DNA of 35,844 nt from Bacteroidales bacterium (GTDB lineage Bacteria > Bacteroidota > Bacteroidia > Bacteroidales > UBA12077), in assembly GCA_018334875.1 (NCBI GenBank), contig JAGXLC010000008.1, forward strand, positions 1 through 35,844, in the 5' to 3' direction. Below, in pieces: positions 14,062-22,566 of this stretch; the stretch's first letter is position 1, and every line of letters starts with the position of its first letter. Below the pieces are notes generated by a model that saw only the letters and a program-made list of their open reading frames with translations, was not told the origin of the DNA and made no database searches. Both the position numbers and the translations under genes were made by a program.

Positions 14062-16778
14062 AAACACCGATAAAAATACGGGTCATTCCATTATTGCTGC
14101 TTTTTCTTTTTCCGTGGCTCTTCTTTCAGTGCAGCCCGGAAAAAAATACGGCTATTACACGCTTTTATCACAACCTCACCTCTTATTACAACATCCTGTT
14201 CAATGCCAAAGAAAGCTATGAGGAAGGATTAAACAGGTATAAAGAAGGGCACCAATATGATTTTACAAGAACGCTTCCCTTGTTCATCAACGGCAACGAA
14301 ACGCTCTCGGAAAACATAAAACCCCAGATGGACCGAACAATAGAAAAATGCTCCAAATTGATCCGCTTACATTCCATCTCTTCAAAGCCCAAATCCCTTG
14401 AAGACAAAAGAAACTTAAGCAAAGAAGAAAAAGAATATTACAACAAATCGGAATTTAACAAGTACGTGGACGATGCCTACCTGTTGATGGGAAAAGCTTA
14501 CTTCTGGGAGATGGAGTACGGCACAGCCGCAAAATTATTACAACATGCAAGTTGGGAATTCAAGAATGAACTTATTCAGCAGGAGTCCAAAATCTGGCTT
14601 TCCCGGTGTCATATTGAAATGAACAATTTCAGGGAAGCGGAAAAAGTACTTGCCGGTTTTGAGAAAGAACACACGCTGTCTGACAACTTCGCAACCGAAT
14701 TTTTTGCTACCTATGCCGACTATCATATCAAACAGGATCAACCTGAAGATGCCATTCCCCATTTGAAAAAAGCAATTGATCATGCCGATAAAAAAGAGAA
14801 AAGAGTGAGGTATTCGTTCATACTTGCTCAGCTTTATGAGGAAGCCGAAAAACACAATGAAGCTTTCCGGCAATATGAAGCAGTGATAGACATGAATCCC
14901 GATTATAAAATGGAATTCAATGCCAGGTTAAAACGGGCCACGCTCTCGCAGATAACCAGGCGGGGCGGCAATGAAGTAAAAAGAGACCTTGAGAACATGG
15001 TGGGAAATAATAAAAATGAAGAATACCTGGATCAGATTTATTATGCTTTGGGTGAAATAGCTGTTGCAGAGAACAACTTCCAACAGGCCCTGGATTATTA
15101 CAAAAAGTCAATTGCTCACAACACCGATAATGAAAATCAAAAAGGACTTTCCTACCTATCGGTCGCTGATATTTATTTCCAGAATAAGAAATATTCCAAT
15201 GCTCAGGCATACTATGACAGTGCAGTAACTACCATTGAATCCGACTACCCGGGATACACCGATCTGTTTATGAAAACACAGCATCTGACAAGCCTCGTTG
15301 ATAATCTGAACACCATTGAAAGGGAGGACAGCCTCCAGAAAGTGGCCAGGATGGAACCCGCTGAAAGGAACCGGCTGATAAGCCAGCTAATTGAAAAACG
15401 AAGGAAATCAGAACAACAAAAAACACGCGATCAGCAAAATCAATTAAGTGCTCAAAGAAGACAAAACACCAATCGGAACAGGACCGACGGAGCGTGGTAT
15501 TTTTACAGTTCTACTGCCATACAAAACGGCCAGTCAGAATTTGAGAACAGGTGGGGCAATCGGGAATTGAAAGACAACTGGCGCATCAGCAGTAAAACCC
15601 AGGCTGATTTTGAAGGCTTTTCAGATAGTGAAGAACAAGAGCAGGCTCAAAAAACCAATCAACAGCAATACAGCAAGAGCAACAAACAATATTACGTCAA
15701 GAATCTGCCCCTGACGGATTCGGCCATGGAAGCCTCCCACAGCAAAATTCAGGAAGCTTATTTCAGCGTAGGAAATATTTACATGAATGACCTGAACAAC
15801 CCAGCCAAAGCGATTGAAGCATTTCAGACACTTAATGAGCAGTATCCCGACAATCCCTTTAAACTCACCTGTTATTACAACATGCACAAACTATATAAAA
15901 AACAGGACAATACAAGCCAGGCCGAAAGATATAAAGATAAAATCCTGAATGAATATCCTGAAAGCAATCATGCAAAAGTTTTGAACAATCCCGATTATTT
16001 CAGGGAACTGGAAAACCGGAAGAATGAGGCAGAAAAGCTATATTCGGAATCTCTGGAGCTATACCGCAACAATCAATACGGAAAAGTGCTCGACAACTGC
16101 CGTAAAGCAAAAGAACAATTAGAGGACAGCACTTATCTTGCAAGATTTGATTACCTGGAAGCATTGGTTATAGGCCAGACGAGGGATATTATTTCATTCC
16201 GCAACCGGCTGCAATCGCTGGTTGAATCTTATTCAGAAACAGACGTTTCCGGTCAGGCAAAAGATATTTTATCCTATCTCCAAAAAACAGAACTGCAGCA
16301 GCTCAACAAGAAATTTGCTCAAAACAAGCCGGGCTCAGATGACGGAGAAAAATCTACGCCTGACACTTCCGGAGAGGATGTATCCACAGCACGGGAAGTG
16401 GAAGACAGCCTGTATACCTTTAACAAAGATGGGCCCTATTACTTCGCCATCATCGCAAATCCGGAAAAAATTGACCTTGACCGGCTCAGGTTTGAAGTGA
16501 TTAATTTTAACCTGGATTATTTCCTTCAAAAAGACTATAACACAGAAATCAGTGAATTCAATGAATTCTACAACATCATTACGGTAAGGAAATTCGAGGA
16601 CTACAGCACGGCAAAAAAATATTTCGATCTGCTTAGCAAAAGAGAAGAAAGAGTTTTTTCCGAAGTGGATTCCAACGAATACAGATATTTTTTCATTTCA
16701 GTAAAAAATTACCTTACTTTACTTGATAAAAAATCAATAATTGAATATATTAACTTCTTTAAAGAAAGAACCATTTAA
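14058..16778 (+). CDS. sprE: SprE/PorW, TPR lipoprotein of gliding and type IX secretion
   Basis: SprE (F. johnsoniae) and PorW (Porphyromonas gingivalis) are large TPR lipoproteins needed for type IX secretion. The GTG at 14058 gives 906 aa with a clean lipoprotein signal, VKTPIKIRVIPLLLLFLFPW then FFQCSPEK (Cys25). A TTG at 14037 is in frame but only adds a polar tail. The typical SprE opening NTAITRFYHNLTSYYNILFNAKESY follows at once. TPR-like helices fill about residues 110-460, then a Gln/Asn/Arg-rich linker (about 465-570) and more TPRs (about 580-700). The C-terminal 100 residues (YYFAIIANPEKIDLDRL, TVRKFEDYSTAKKYFDLL) form a SPOR-like beta-alpha domain. porX follows after 22 nt. Confidence 0.92.
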   Translation: MKTPIKIRVIPLLLLFLFPWLFFQCSPEKNTAITRFYHNLTSYYNILFNAKESYEEGLNRYKEGHQYDFTRTLPLFINGNETLSENIKPQMDRTIEKCSKLIRLHSISSKPKSLEDKRNLSKEEKEYYNKSEFNKYVDDAYLLMGKAYFWEMEYGTAAKLLQHASWEFKNELIQQESKIWLSRCHIEMNNFREAEKVLAGFEKEHTLSDNFATEFFATYADYHIKQDQPEDAIPHLKKAIDHADKKEKRVRYSFILAQLYEEAEKHNEAFRQYEAVIDMNPDYKMEFNARLKRATLSQITRRGGNEVKRDLENMVGNNKNEEYLDQIYYALGEIAVAENNFQQALDYYKKSIAHNTDNENQKGLSYLSVADIYFQNKKYSNAQAYYDSAVTTIESDYPGYTDLFMKTQHLTSLVDNLNTIEREDSLQKVARMEPAERNRLISQLIEKRRKSEQQKTRDQQNQLSAQRRQNTNRNRTDGAWYFYSSTAIQNGQSEFENRWGNRELKDNWRISSKTQADFEGFSDSEEQEQAQKTNQQQYSKSNKQYYVKNLPLTDSAMEASHSKIQEAYFSVGNIYMNDLNNPAKAIEAFQTLNEQYPDNPFKLTCYYNMHKLYKKQDNTSQAERYKDKILNEYPESNHAKVLNNPDYFRELENRKNEAEKLYSESLELYRNNQYGKVLDNCRKAKEQLEDSTYLARFDYLEALVIGQTRDIISFRNRLQSLVESYSETDVSGQAKDILSYLQKTELQQLNKKFAQNKPGSDDGEKSTPDTSGEDVSTAREVEDSLYTFNKDGPYYFAIIANPEKIDLDRLRFEVINFNLDYFLQKDYNTEISEFNEFYNIITVRKFEDYSTAKKYFDLLSKREERVFSEVDSNEYRYFFISVKNYLTLLDKKSIIEYINFFKERTI

Positions 16779-16800
16779 TAATTAGTGGATTGCAAAAAAG

Positions 16801-18372
16801 ATGGGCGCAAACACAAGGATGAAAAGCATTGAGGTACTATGGATTGATGATGAAATTGACTTACTAAAGCCCCAAATCCTGTTTCTGGAAGAAAAGGGTT
16901 ATACGGTATTCACTGTAAGCAATGCCGATGATGCCATTGAAGCATTAAAAAACAAAACCTATGACATCATCCTTCTGGATGAACAAATGCCAGGCGTGAG
17001 CGGTTTGGAGGCACTTGGCAGGATAAAGAACAACGCCCAATCTACCCCTGTCATTATGATCACCAAAAGCGAAGAAGAAGACATTATGGAAGAAGCGATA
17101 GGGGCTAAAATTGATGATTACCTGATCAAACCTGTAAATCCGAAACAAATTCTGCTGACCATAAAAAAACATGTGGAGACCAGAAAAATCGTCTCTCAAA
17201 AAACCATATCCAAGTATCAATCCAATTTTCAGGAAATTACCCAATTGATCAATCAGGCCGAAACCCCCGACCACTGGAAAACGATCTACGATAAAATCGT
17301 TTACTGGGAGCTTGAACTGGAAGGGCAGAGCGAAGGTGAGATGAATGAGGTATTGACAATGCAGAAGACAGAGGCGAACAAAGAATTCTCAAAATTCATT
17401 GAAGCCAATTACTTCAACTGGTTTTCGGATAATACCCAAAGTCCGCTATTGTCTCCCAATTTAATGAAATATAAGATATTCCCTTTGCTTGAACAGGGTG
17501 AGAAGGTATGTTTAATATTGATTGACAACCTTCGTTATGATCACTGGAAAAAACTGAGTCCGTTTTTCAGGGAGTATTATTCGATAGATAATGAAGAGAT
17601 GTATTTCAGCATACTACCCACCGCCACTCAGTATTCAAGGAATTCTATTTTTGCCGGTTTAATGCCCCTTGAAATTTCAGAGATGTATCCAAAATTCTGG
17701 TTGAATGATGAAGAAGAAGGGGGCAAAAATCTGAAGGAAAAAAGCCTGTTAAAAAACCACATCGATCGACAGGGACTGGATATTAAATTCTATTACGAAA
17801 AACTGGGAGCCACTAAAAAAGGAACAAAGCTTTTACAGAATCTCTCCAATCTTGAAAATTATCCCTTAACAGTACTCATTATCAATTATATCGATATGCT
17901 TTCCCATGCCCGCACGGAAATAGAGGTAATAAAAGAGCTCGCCAGCAATGAAGCTGCATACCGAACATTAACACAATCCTGGTTCACTCACTCTTCACTT
18001 TTTACCTTAATTAAAGAACTGGCTGATAAAAACATCAATCTGATTATCACTACTGATCACGGCAATATTCAGGTACAGAATCCAAGAAAGGTGATTGGAG
18101 ATAAAAAAACCTCCGTAAACCTCAGATACAAAAATGGTAAAAATCTTTCCTATAATCCTTCGGAGGTGGTTGAAGTCAACGATCCGGAGACCATCCATCT
18201 TCCCAAAACCCACCTGTCCACAAAATATATTTTCTGCCGGAATCAGGATTATTTTGTGTATCCCAACAACTACAATTATTATGTCAATTACTACAAGGAT
18301 ACTTTTCAGCACGGTGGTATTTCGATGGAAGAGATGATGATTCCTTTTGTTAATTTGAAACCAAAGCAATAA
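16801..18372 (+). CDS. porX: PorX, response regulator with PglZ phosphatase-like domain
   Basis: PorX is the type IX secretion response regulator, partner of the kinase PorY; in P. gingivalis its PglZ domain is a zinc-dependent oligonucleotide phosphodiesterase. The 523-aa protein starts with a receiver domain (about 7-130): acidic pair Asp16-Asp17 in WIDDEID, phospho-acceptor Asp60 in LLDEQMPG, Thr88 and Lys110. A helical linker leads to the PglZ domain (about 210-523) with metal and catalytic residues in LILIDNLRYDHW, the nucleophile Thr in LPTATQYSRNSIF (near 274-276), NYIDMLSHA, ITTDHGN and FQHGGISMEEMMIPF. An alternative start at 16819 (MKSIEVLW) matches homologues as well or better. It lies between sprE and tsaE, 7 nt from the latter. 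Confidence 0.95.
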   Translation: MGANTRMKSIEVLWIDDEIDLLKPQILFLEEKGYTVFTVSNADDAIEALKNKTYDIILLDEQMPGVSGLEALGRIKNNAQSTPVIMITKSEEEDIMEEAIGAKIDDYLIKPVNPKQILLTIKKHVETRKIVSQKTISKYQSNFQEITQLINQAETPDHWKTIYDKIVYWELELEGQSEGEMNEVLTMQKTEANKEFSKFIEANYFNWFSDNTQSPLLSPNLMKYKIFPLLEQGEKVCLILIDNLRYDHWKKLSPFFREYYSIDNEEMYFSILPTATQYSRNSIFAGLMPLEISEMYPKFWLNDEEEGGKNLKEKSLLKNHIDRQGLDIKFYYEKLGATKKGTKLLQNLSNLENYPLTVLIINYIDMLSHARTEIEVIKELASNEAAYRTLTQSWFTHSSLFTLIKELADKNINLIITTDHGNIQVQNPRKVIGDKKTSVNLRYKNGKNLSYNPSEVVEVNDPETIHLPKTHLSTKYIFCRNQDYFVYPNNYNYYVNYYKDTFQHGGISMEEMMIPFVNLKPKQ

Positions 18373-18379
18373 CAGACCG

Positions 18380-18796
18380 ATGCAGACGCTATATATAAAA
18401 AATCTGAAAAGTTTACCTGATGTAGCCAGTAAGTTTCTGGATACCAATAAAGAGCATAAAATATTTGCATTCTTCGGTGACCTGGGTTCAGGAAAAACCA
18501 CTTTTATTAAAGCCATTTGTAACGAACTGAATGTTATCGATATCGTAAGCAGTCCTACATTTTCCCTTATCAATGAATACAGGAGCAAAGAGGGGCACAT
18601 CATTTACCACATGGATTTTTACAGGATCAATTCCCTGGATGAAGCCCTGAACATTGGAATAGAGGATTACCTGACCACAAATAATTATTGCTTTATTGAA
18701 TGGCCGGAGAAAATAGAAAGCCTGTTGCCCAATCAAACCACATACATTAAAATCTCAGAGGACGAGGAAAAGGGGAGAATTCTTAATATTTATTAG
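18380..18796 (+). CDS. tsaE: tRNA threonylcarbamoyladenosine biosynthesis ATPase TsaE
   Basis: TsaE is an ATPase that acts with TsaB and TsaD to make the t6A37 modification of tRNAs reading ANN codons. The 138-aa protein has the P-loop GDLGSGKTT (33-41), SSPTFSLINEY (Thr as a key residue), the HMDFYRI..EALNIGIEDYL segment, and FIEWPEKIESLLP. All are standard for the family and the length is normal. The start lies 7 nt after the porX stop, so it is co-transcribed with porX; this pairing of porX, tsaE and alanine dehydrogenase looks like conserved synteny rather than a functional link. Confidence 0.96.
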   Translation: MQTLYIKNLKSLPDVASKFLDTNKEHKIFAFFGDLGSGKTTFIKAICNELNVIDIVSSPTFSLINEYRSKEGHIIYHMDFYRINSLDEALNIGIEDYLTTNNYCFIEWPEKIESLLPNQTTYIKISEDEEKGRILNIY

Positions 18797-18856
18797 CTCA
18801 TTTCATTATGGCAGGAAAGAAAACTCAATGATATCAATATATAACGGACTAATTCT

Positions 18857-20074
18857 ATGAAAATGAATCAACCTTCATATTTTTCGCTTGAAAAGGCAGG
18901 CATTTTCCCAAAGGAAGAAATGCTTGAAGTGGGCAGAAAACACAACAAACTGGTCATTGGGATACCCATGGATGACCATAAAATTGAAAAAAGGGTGGCC
19001 CTTACTCCTGAAGCGGTTGAAGTGCTTGTCAACCAGGGCCACGAAGTGATCATTGAAAGCGGGGCCGGTGATGCGGCCAATTACCGTGACCACGAATACA
19101 GTGAAAATGGAGGATTTATAGTACGTGAAAAAGATCAGGTTTATCAATGCGACATCATTATAAGGATTTCACCCCTCAATGAGGATGAGATAGACCTTTT
19201 GAAAGGGGACCAGATCATATTTACCAACATCAATCTTCCCCAACAGGGGGCCGAATATATTCAGAAACTGATGCAAAAGAATGTCATTGCCATTGCTTTT
19301 GAATACCTAAGGGAAGAGGATAGCAGTTTCCCGGTCATTAAAGCAATGAGTGAAATAGCCGGAACCACTTCCATTCTGGTAGCATCGGAATATCTCAGCA
19401 ATTCACGGGAAGGAAAAGGAGTGTTACTGGGAGGGGTCAGCGGAATCACCCCGACCGAAATAGTGATCCTTGGGGCCGGAACAGCAGCGGAATATGCAGC
19501 CAAAGCAGCTATAGGCCTGGGAGCCTCGGTGAAAATATTCGATTATTCACTGATTAAATTGCGCCGATTGCAAAAGCATATCGGTACCAGATTGTATACC
19601 TCCGTTTTCCATCCCAAGGTGCTTAAGAAAGACATTCAATCGGCAGATGTCATTATCGGAGCCATGTATCAGCACGAAAACTATCCCCAGTATCTTCTCA
19701 ATGAAGAAATGATCCAACAAATGAAAGACGGCTCCGTAGTCATTGACCTCAGCATCGATCAGGGAGGATGCATAGAAACCTCGGAGATAAGAACCATTGC
19801 CAGTCCTTCATTCGTAAAATATGGAGTGATCCATTATTGTGTACCCAACATAGCTTCCCGGGTAAGCAGGACGGCTTCCATTGCCCTGAGCAATGTATTT
19901 ACGCCAATGTTGTTGGCTATGGGGGAATACGGGGGCTTTATCAATCATCTGAAAGAAAACAGGGGTTTAAGAAATGGCGTATACATCTATAACGGCATCC
20001 TTACCAGCAAAAAAATCGGCGACCGGTTCGGGATGTCCTCCAGAGACATAGACCTGCTTATGGCAGCATTTTAA
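18857..20074 (+). CDS. ald: Alanine dehydrogenase (NAD-dependent)
   Basis: Alanine dehydrogenase converts L-alanine to pyruvate and ammonia with NAD. The 405-aa protein belongs to the AlaDH/PNT family. The catalytic N-terminal part shows IGIPMDDHKIEKRVALTPEAV (substrate-binding Arg and Lys) and HEVIIESGAGDAANYRDHEY. The Rossmann NAD domain has the glycine-rich VILGAGTAAEYAAKAAIGLGA with the acidic partner in KIFDYS. VIDLSIDQGGCIETS and YCVPNIASRVSRTASIALSN complete the active site. An N-terminal extension of about 30 residues precedes the core, a feature of the Bacteroidota type in my recollection. It starts 60 nt after tsaE, possibly in the same transcript. Confidence 0.94.
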   Translation: MKMNQPSYFSLEKAGIFPKEEMLEVGRKHNKLVIGIPMDDHKIEKRVALTPEAVEVLVNQGHEVIIESGAGDAANYRDHEYSENGGFIVREKDQVYQCDIIIRISPLNEDEIDLLKGDQIIFTNINLPQQGAEYIQKLMQKNVIAIAFEYLREEDSSFPVIKAMSEIAGTTSILVASEYLSNSREGKGVLLGGVSGITPTEIVILGAGTAAEYAAKAAIGLGASVKIFDYSLIKLRRLQKHIGTRLYTSVFHPKVLKKDIQSADVIIGAMYQHENYPQYLLNEEMIQQMKDGSVVIDLSIDQGGCIETSEIRTIASPSFVKYGVIHYCVPNIASRVSRTASIALSNVFTPMLLAMGEYGGFINHLKENRGLRNGVYIYNGILTSKKIGDRFGMSSRDIDLLMAAF

Positions 20075-20140
20075 CCCCCCAATATTTTCAAATCCAATAA
20101 TAAAAAATCTTACCGAAGCGTTTCATAGATAGAAGGAAAA

Positions 20141-20164
20141 GCTATTTATACATAATTAAATAGC
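20141..20164 (+). terminator. Hairpin after ald, possible terminator
   Basis: GCTATTTA at 20141-20148 pairs perfectly with TAAATAGC at 20157-20164 across an 8-nt loop and is followed by GGAATTTT. It is AT-rich and has only a short T run, so it is a weak terminator candidate. Confidence 0.4.
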
Positions 20165-20212
20165 GGAATTTTAATCATGTTCAATTCAACCTTTACTTAA
20201 AAATTTAAAGAT

Positions 20213-20902
20213 ATGGAACGCAAAAAATCACCAAAAGCAGATTTGGAAAGAAAAAAAGGTCTGTTTCTTGAAATAGGGTTTATCGTTACCCTGGGTTTGG
20301 TGCTTTTAGCATTCGAATGGACCTCGCGTCCGGAACCTACAAAAGGTTTCCAGCAAGAAACAGATGAGGACATAGTTCAGGAGGATGTACCCATAACGCG
20401 TCAGGAACAAGAAAAAGAGCCACCACCGCCACCACCATCATCCACAGAACAACTGAACATCGTGGATGATGATGTGGAAATCGAAGATGAGCTCCGCCTG
20501 GAAGAATCGGAAGCAGACGAGGATACCGAAGTGTCCATTGATGCCTTTGCCCAGGAAGAAGAGGAAGAATCAGAGGAAGAAAAGGAGATATTCGTAGTTG
20601 TTGAGGACATGCCCGAATTCAAGGATGGCGGCATTAACGCTTTCCGTAAATACGTTCAGGAAAACATCAAATACCCGACAGTGGCAGCGGAAAACGGCAT
20701 CGAAGGAACAGTCTTCGTTCAATTTGTTGTAGATACCGATGGGGGTATTTCAAATGTAACAGTCACGCGAGGCGTGGATCCCTCTCTTAATGAAGAAGCC
20801 ATGAGGGTTATCAGAAACGCTCCCAAATGGAAGCCGGGCCAGCAGAGAGGAAAACCGGTAAGGGTGCAGTTTACCATTCCCATTGTATTTAAACTGCAAT
20901 AG
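20213..20902 (+). CDS. tonB: TonB family energy transducer, paralogue 1
   Basis: TonB passes proton-motive energy from ExbBD in the inner membrane to outer-membrane transporters. The 229-aa protein has a basic N-terminus, one membrane anchor at about 17-35 (LFLEIGFIVTLGLVLLAFE), a short proline run (EKEPPPPPPSS, 67-77), a long acidic periplasmic linker (about 80-127, EEEEESEEEKE), and the TonB C-terminal domain (about 135-229) with YP at 154-155, GTVFVQFVVDTDG, and WKPGQQRGKPVRVQFTIPIVFKLQ. The N-terminal cytoplasmic part (about 16 residues, 8 of them Lys or Arg) is strongly charged. The next gene is a close copy. exbB and exbD are not in the window. Confidence 0.94.
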   Translation: MERKKSPKADLERKKGLFLEIGFIVTLGLVLLAFEWTSRPEPTKGFQQETDEDIVQEDVPITRQEQEKEPPPPPPSSTEQLNIVDDDVEIEDELRLEESEADEDTEVSIDAFAQEEEEESEEEKEIFVVVEDMPEFKDGGINAFRKYVQENIKYPTVAAENGIEGTVFVQFVVDTDGGISNVTVTRGVDPSLNEEAMRVIRNAPKWKPGQQRGKPVRVQFTIPIVFKLQ

Positions 20903-20947
20903 ATGGTTTACCTTGCCACTCCAATACAAAATATGAAAAAAATTTGC

Positions 20948-20978
20948 TTTGTTAAATAAATAGATTTACGTAAATTTA
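20948..20978 (+). promoter_or_regulatory. Candidate promoter of the second tonB
   Basis: TTTG at 20948-20951 and TAAATTTA at 20971-20978 are 19 nt apart. The -7 element has one mismatch to TAnnTTTG. It would let the second copy be expressed independently of the first. Confidence 0.4.
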
Positions 20979-21001
20979 TCCCGGAAAAAAAATGTAATGA
21001 T

Positions 21002-21688
21002 ATGGAACGCAAAAAGTCAAAAAATGCTGATTTAGAAAGTAAAAAAGGCCTTTTCCTCGAAATAGGATTTATTGTTGCCCTGGGTTTGGTGCTTTTAGCA
21101 TTCGAATGGGCAACCCGGCCGCAAGCCACAGAAGGTTTCCAACAGGAAACAGAAGAGGACATAGTGCAGGAAGATGTACCCATAACGCGTCAACAAGAAA
21201 AGAAAGAACCACCACCGCCACCGCCCTCATCCACAGAACAACTGAACATCGTGGATGACGATGTAGAGATCGAAGACGAACTCCGCCTGGAAGAATCGGA
21301 AGCGGATGAAGATACCGAAGTTTCAATTAACGCCTTTGCCCAGGAAGAAGAAGAGGAAGAAGAAGAGCAACAGATATTTGTTGTGGTTGAAGACATGCCC
21401 GAATTTAAGGGAGGTGGTATCAATGCATTCAGGAAATATGTACAGGAAAACATCAGTTATCCCACAGTCGCAGCAGAAAATGGTATTGAAGGCACTGTTT
21501 TTGTCAAATTCGTGGTGGATAAAGATGGTGGTATTTCGAACGTAACGGTAATGAGAGGTGTTGATCCGGCACTAAACGAAGAAGCCATGCGGGTTATCAG
21601 GAGTGGTCCCGACTGGGAACCTGGCCAGCAACGTGGTGAAAAAGTAAGGGTTCAGTTTACCATCCCTATCGTATTTAAGCTGCAATAA
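21002..21688 (+). CDS. tonB: TonB family energy transducer, paralogue 2
   Basis: This 228-aa protein is a tandem duplicate of the preceding gene, with most residues identical and the same order of parts: anchor (about 17-35), proline run (EPPPPPPSS), acidic linker and TonB domain. The linker differs in length and runs EEEEEEEEQQ. In the C-terminal domain the changes are conservative (for example FVKFVVDKDG for FVQFVVDTDG, WEPGQQRGEKVRVQF). The copies keep very similar DNA even in linker positions, which suggests a fairly recent duplication or gene conversion. A good hairpin terminator follows at 21703-21736. Different partner transporters for the two copies is a guess. Confidence 0.94.
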   Translation: MERKKSKNADLESKKGLFLEIGFIVALGLVLLAFEWATRPQATEGFQQETEEDIVQEDVPITRQQEKKEPPPPPPSSTEQLNIVDDDVEIEDELRLEESEADEDTEVSINAFAQEEEEEEEEQQIFVVVEDMPEFKGGGINAFRKYVQENISYPTVAAENGIEGTVFVKFVVDKDGGISNVTVMRGVDPALNEEAMRVIRSGPDWEPGQQRGEKVRVQFTIPIVFKLQ

Positions 21689-21702
21689 ATTGATTGTGAA
21701 AT

Positions 21703-21736
21703 AAGAGGCTGCCAGAAAAAGGACAGCCTCTTTTTT
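21703..21736 (+). terminator. Rho-independent terminator after the tonB pair
   Basis: AAGAGGCTG (21703-21711) pairs with CAGCCTCTT (21724-21732) over a 12-nt loop and is followed by a run of T to 21736. It lies 15 nt after the stop. Confidence 0.88.
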
Positions 21737-21759
21737 CAATAGGCCTTTAATACATTATG

Positions 21760-21812
21760 TACTTTACCGGGCAAGTTTTGCCAAAAAAGCAAGAATTTGA
21801 CAGGTAAGGCAC
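21760..21812 (+). repeat. Element D, copy 1
   Basis: GTACTTTACCGGGCAAG .. ACAGGTAAGGCAC matches the reverse complement of 32574-32630. The outer arms are still complementary but with mismatches. It is joined directly to element C. Confidence 0.8.
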
Positions 21813-21918
21813 TAATTTTTTCCATGCCAAGCCTGAAAAAAGCGCTTCGCGGAAGAAACTAATGTTGAGATTAAGTTTGAACAACATGTTGGTTCAAGTT
21901 GCGCTTTAAGCGCCTAAT
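21812..21918 (+). repeat. Element C, copy 1 (107 bp)
   Basis: It begins CTAATTTTTTCCATGCC and ends AAGCGCCTAATTA. By eye it differs from the copy at 22460-22566 at about three internal positions. Internal complementary parts include GCGCTT with AAGCGC, and TTGAAC with GTTCAA around CAACATGTTG-like sequence, so it can fold. Confidence 0.88.
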
Positions 21919-22005
21919 TATCGCCCAATGATGCATGATTTGAGGACAAAAATCATCTGTTTTTCCTTTACCCGAGCAGGGGAATAATAAATCCATGATG
22001 TACTT

Positions 22006-22090
22006 TTCCGCCCTCGTAGAGGGCCAATAGCGATAGCGATAGCGGACCCCTCACCACACCCGCGCCTCGTAGAGTGCGCGATAGAATGCG
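22006..22090 (+). repeat. Element E, partial copy (3' half only)
   Basis: It matches the last 90 bp of element E (about 130-222). The first hairpin is GCCCTC-GTA-GAGGGC at 22010-22024, then AATAGCGATAG, and the second is CGCGC-CTC-GTA-GAG-T-GCGCG at 22061-22080. Sequence in the stems differs from the other copies but pairing is intact. Confidence 0.7.
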
Positions 22091-22234
22091 GATCGATTAA
22101 TTTATTATGTTTTGAGTGAGACGAGCTGGTCTCTGATCTGTGAATTATGATACGTATCCGCTGAACATTGGGCATATTGTAGATGCTCTGTTTGTCGAGG
22201 GTTCCAATCCGATATCTGGATAGCTCAAAATATC
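22091..22234. other. Spacer between two inverted copies of element E
   Basis: About 145 bp with no gene seen. It contains a short inverted repeat GAGAC-GAGCTG-GTCTC and is AT-rich elsewhere. It is flanked by E sequence in opposite orientations. Confidence 0.4.
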
Positions 22235-22460
22235 TATCGCGCGCTCTACGAGGCGCCCAACCCGCCGAGGTATGGTATTTCTATCGCTATTTGCCCCTTA
22301 TCGGGGCAAGAGGCCGGGGCCTTTAAAAAGGCTAAATTAAATGCAACGATATGGTTGGGAAATAAGGCCCTAACCGGAATTCATAATGGATTTTCATATA
22401 TAGATTGATATTTTTTTATAGGGCAATAGGATATAAAAACATCATGTGCCCTTTAGTTTC
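22235..22460 (-). repeat. Element E, copy 2 (inverted)
   Basis: The reverse complement of this segment aligns with 1-222 along its length. Hairpin 1 is TTGCCCC-TTATC-GGGGCAA at 22291-22309; hairpin 2 uses GCGC/GCGC around CTC-TAC-GAG at 22239-22256. Its 5' end touches element C copy 2 directly. Confidence 0.78.
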
Positions 22461-22566
22461 TAATTTTTTCCATGCCAAGCATGAAAAAAGCGCTTCGCGG
22501 AAGAAACCAATGTTGAGATTAAGTTTGAACAACATGTTGGTTCAAGTTGCGCTTTAAGCGGCTAAT
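22460..22566 (+). repeat. Element C, copy 2
   Basis: Almost identical to 21812-21918 and in the same orientation. Its end, CTAATT, supplies the stop codon (TAG on the minus strand) and final Asn codon of the GT2 gene. Confidence 0.88.

Noticed and set aside
21918-22175. Minus-strand 85-aa frame inside the repeat gap
   Set aside because: It crosses partial element E and has no domain or ribosome site. A shadow of structured repeat DNA.
21703-22566. Integrated phage or plasmid remnant
   Set aside because: No integrase, att-like direct repeats next to a tRNA, or phage-like genes are present. The region is made of short hairpin repeats only.
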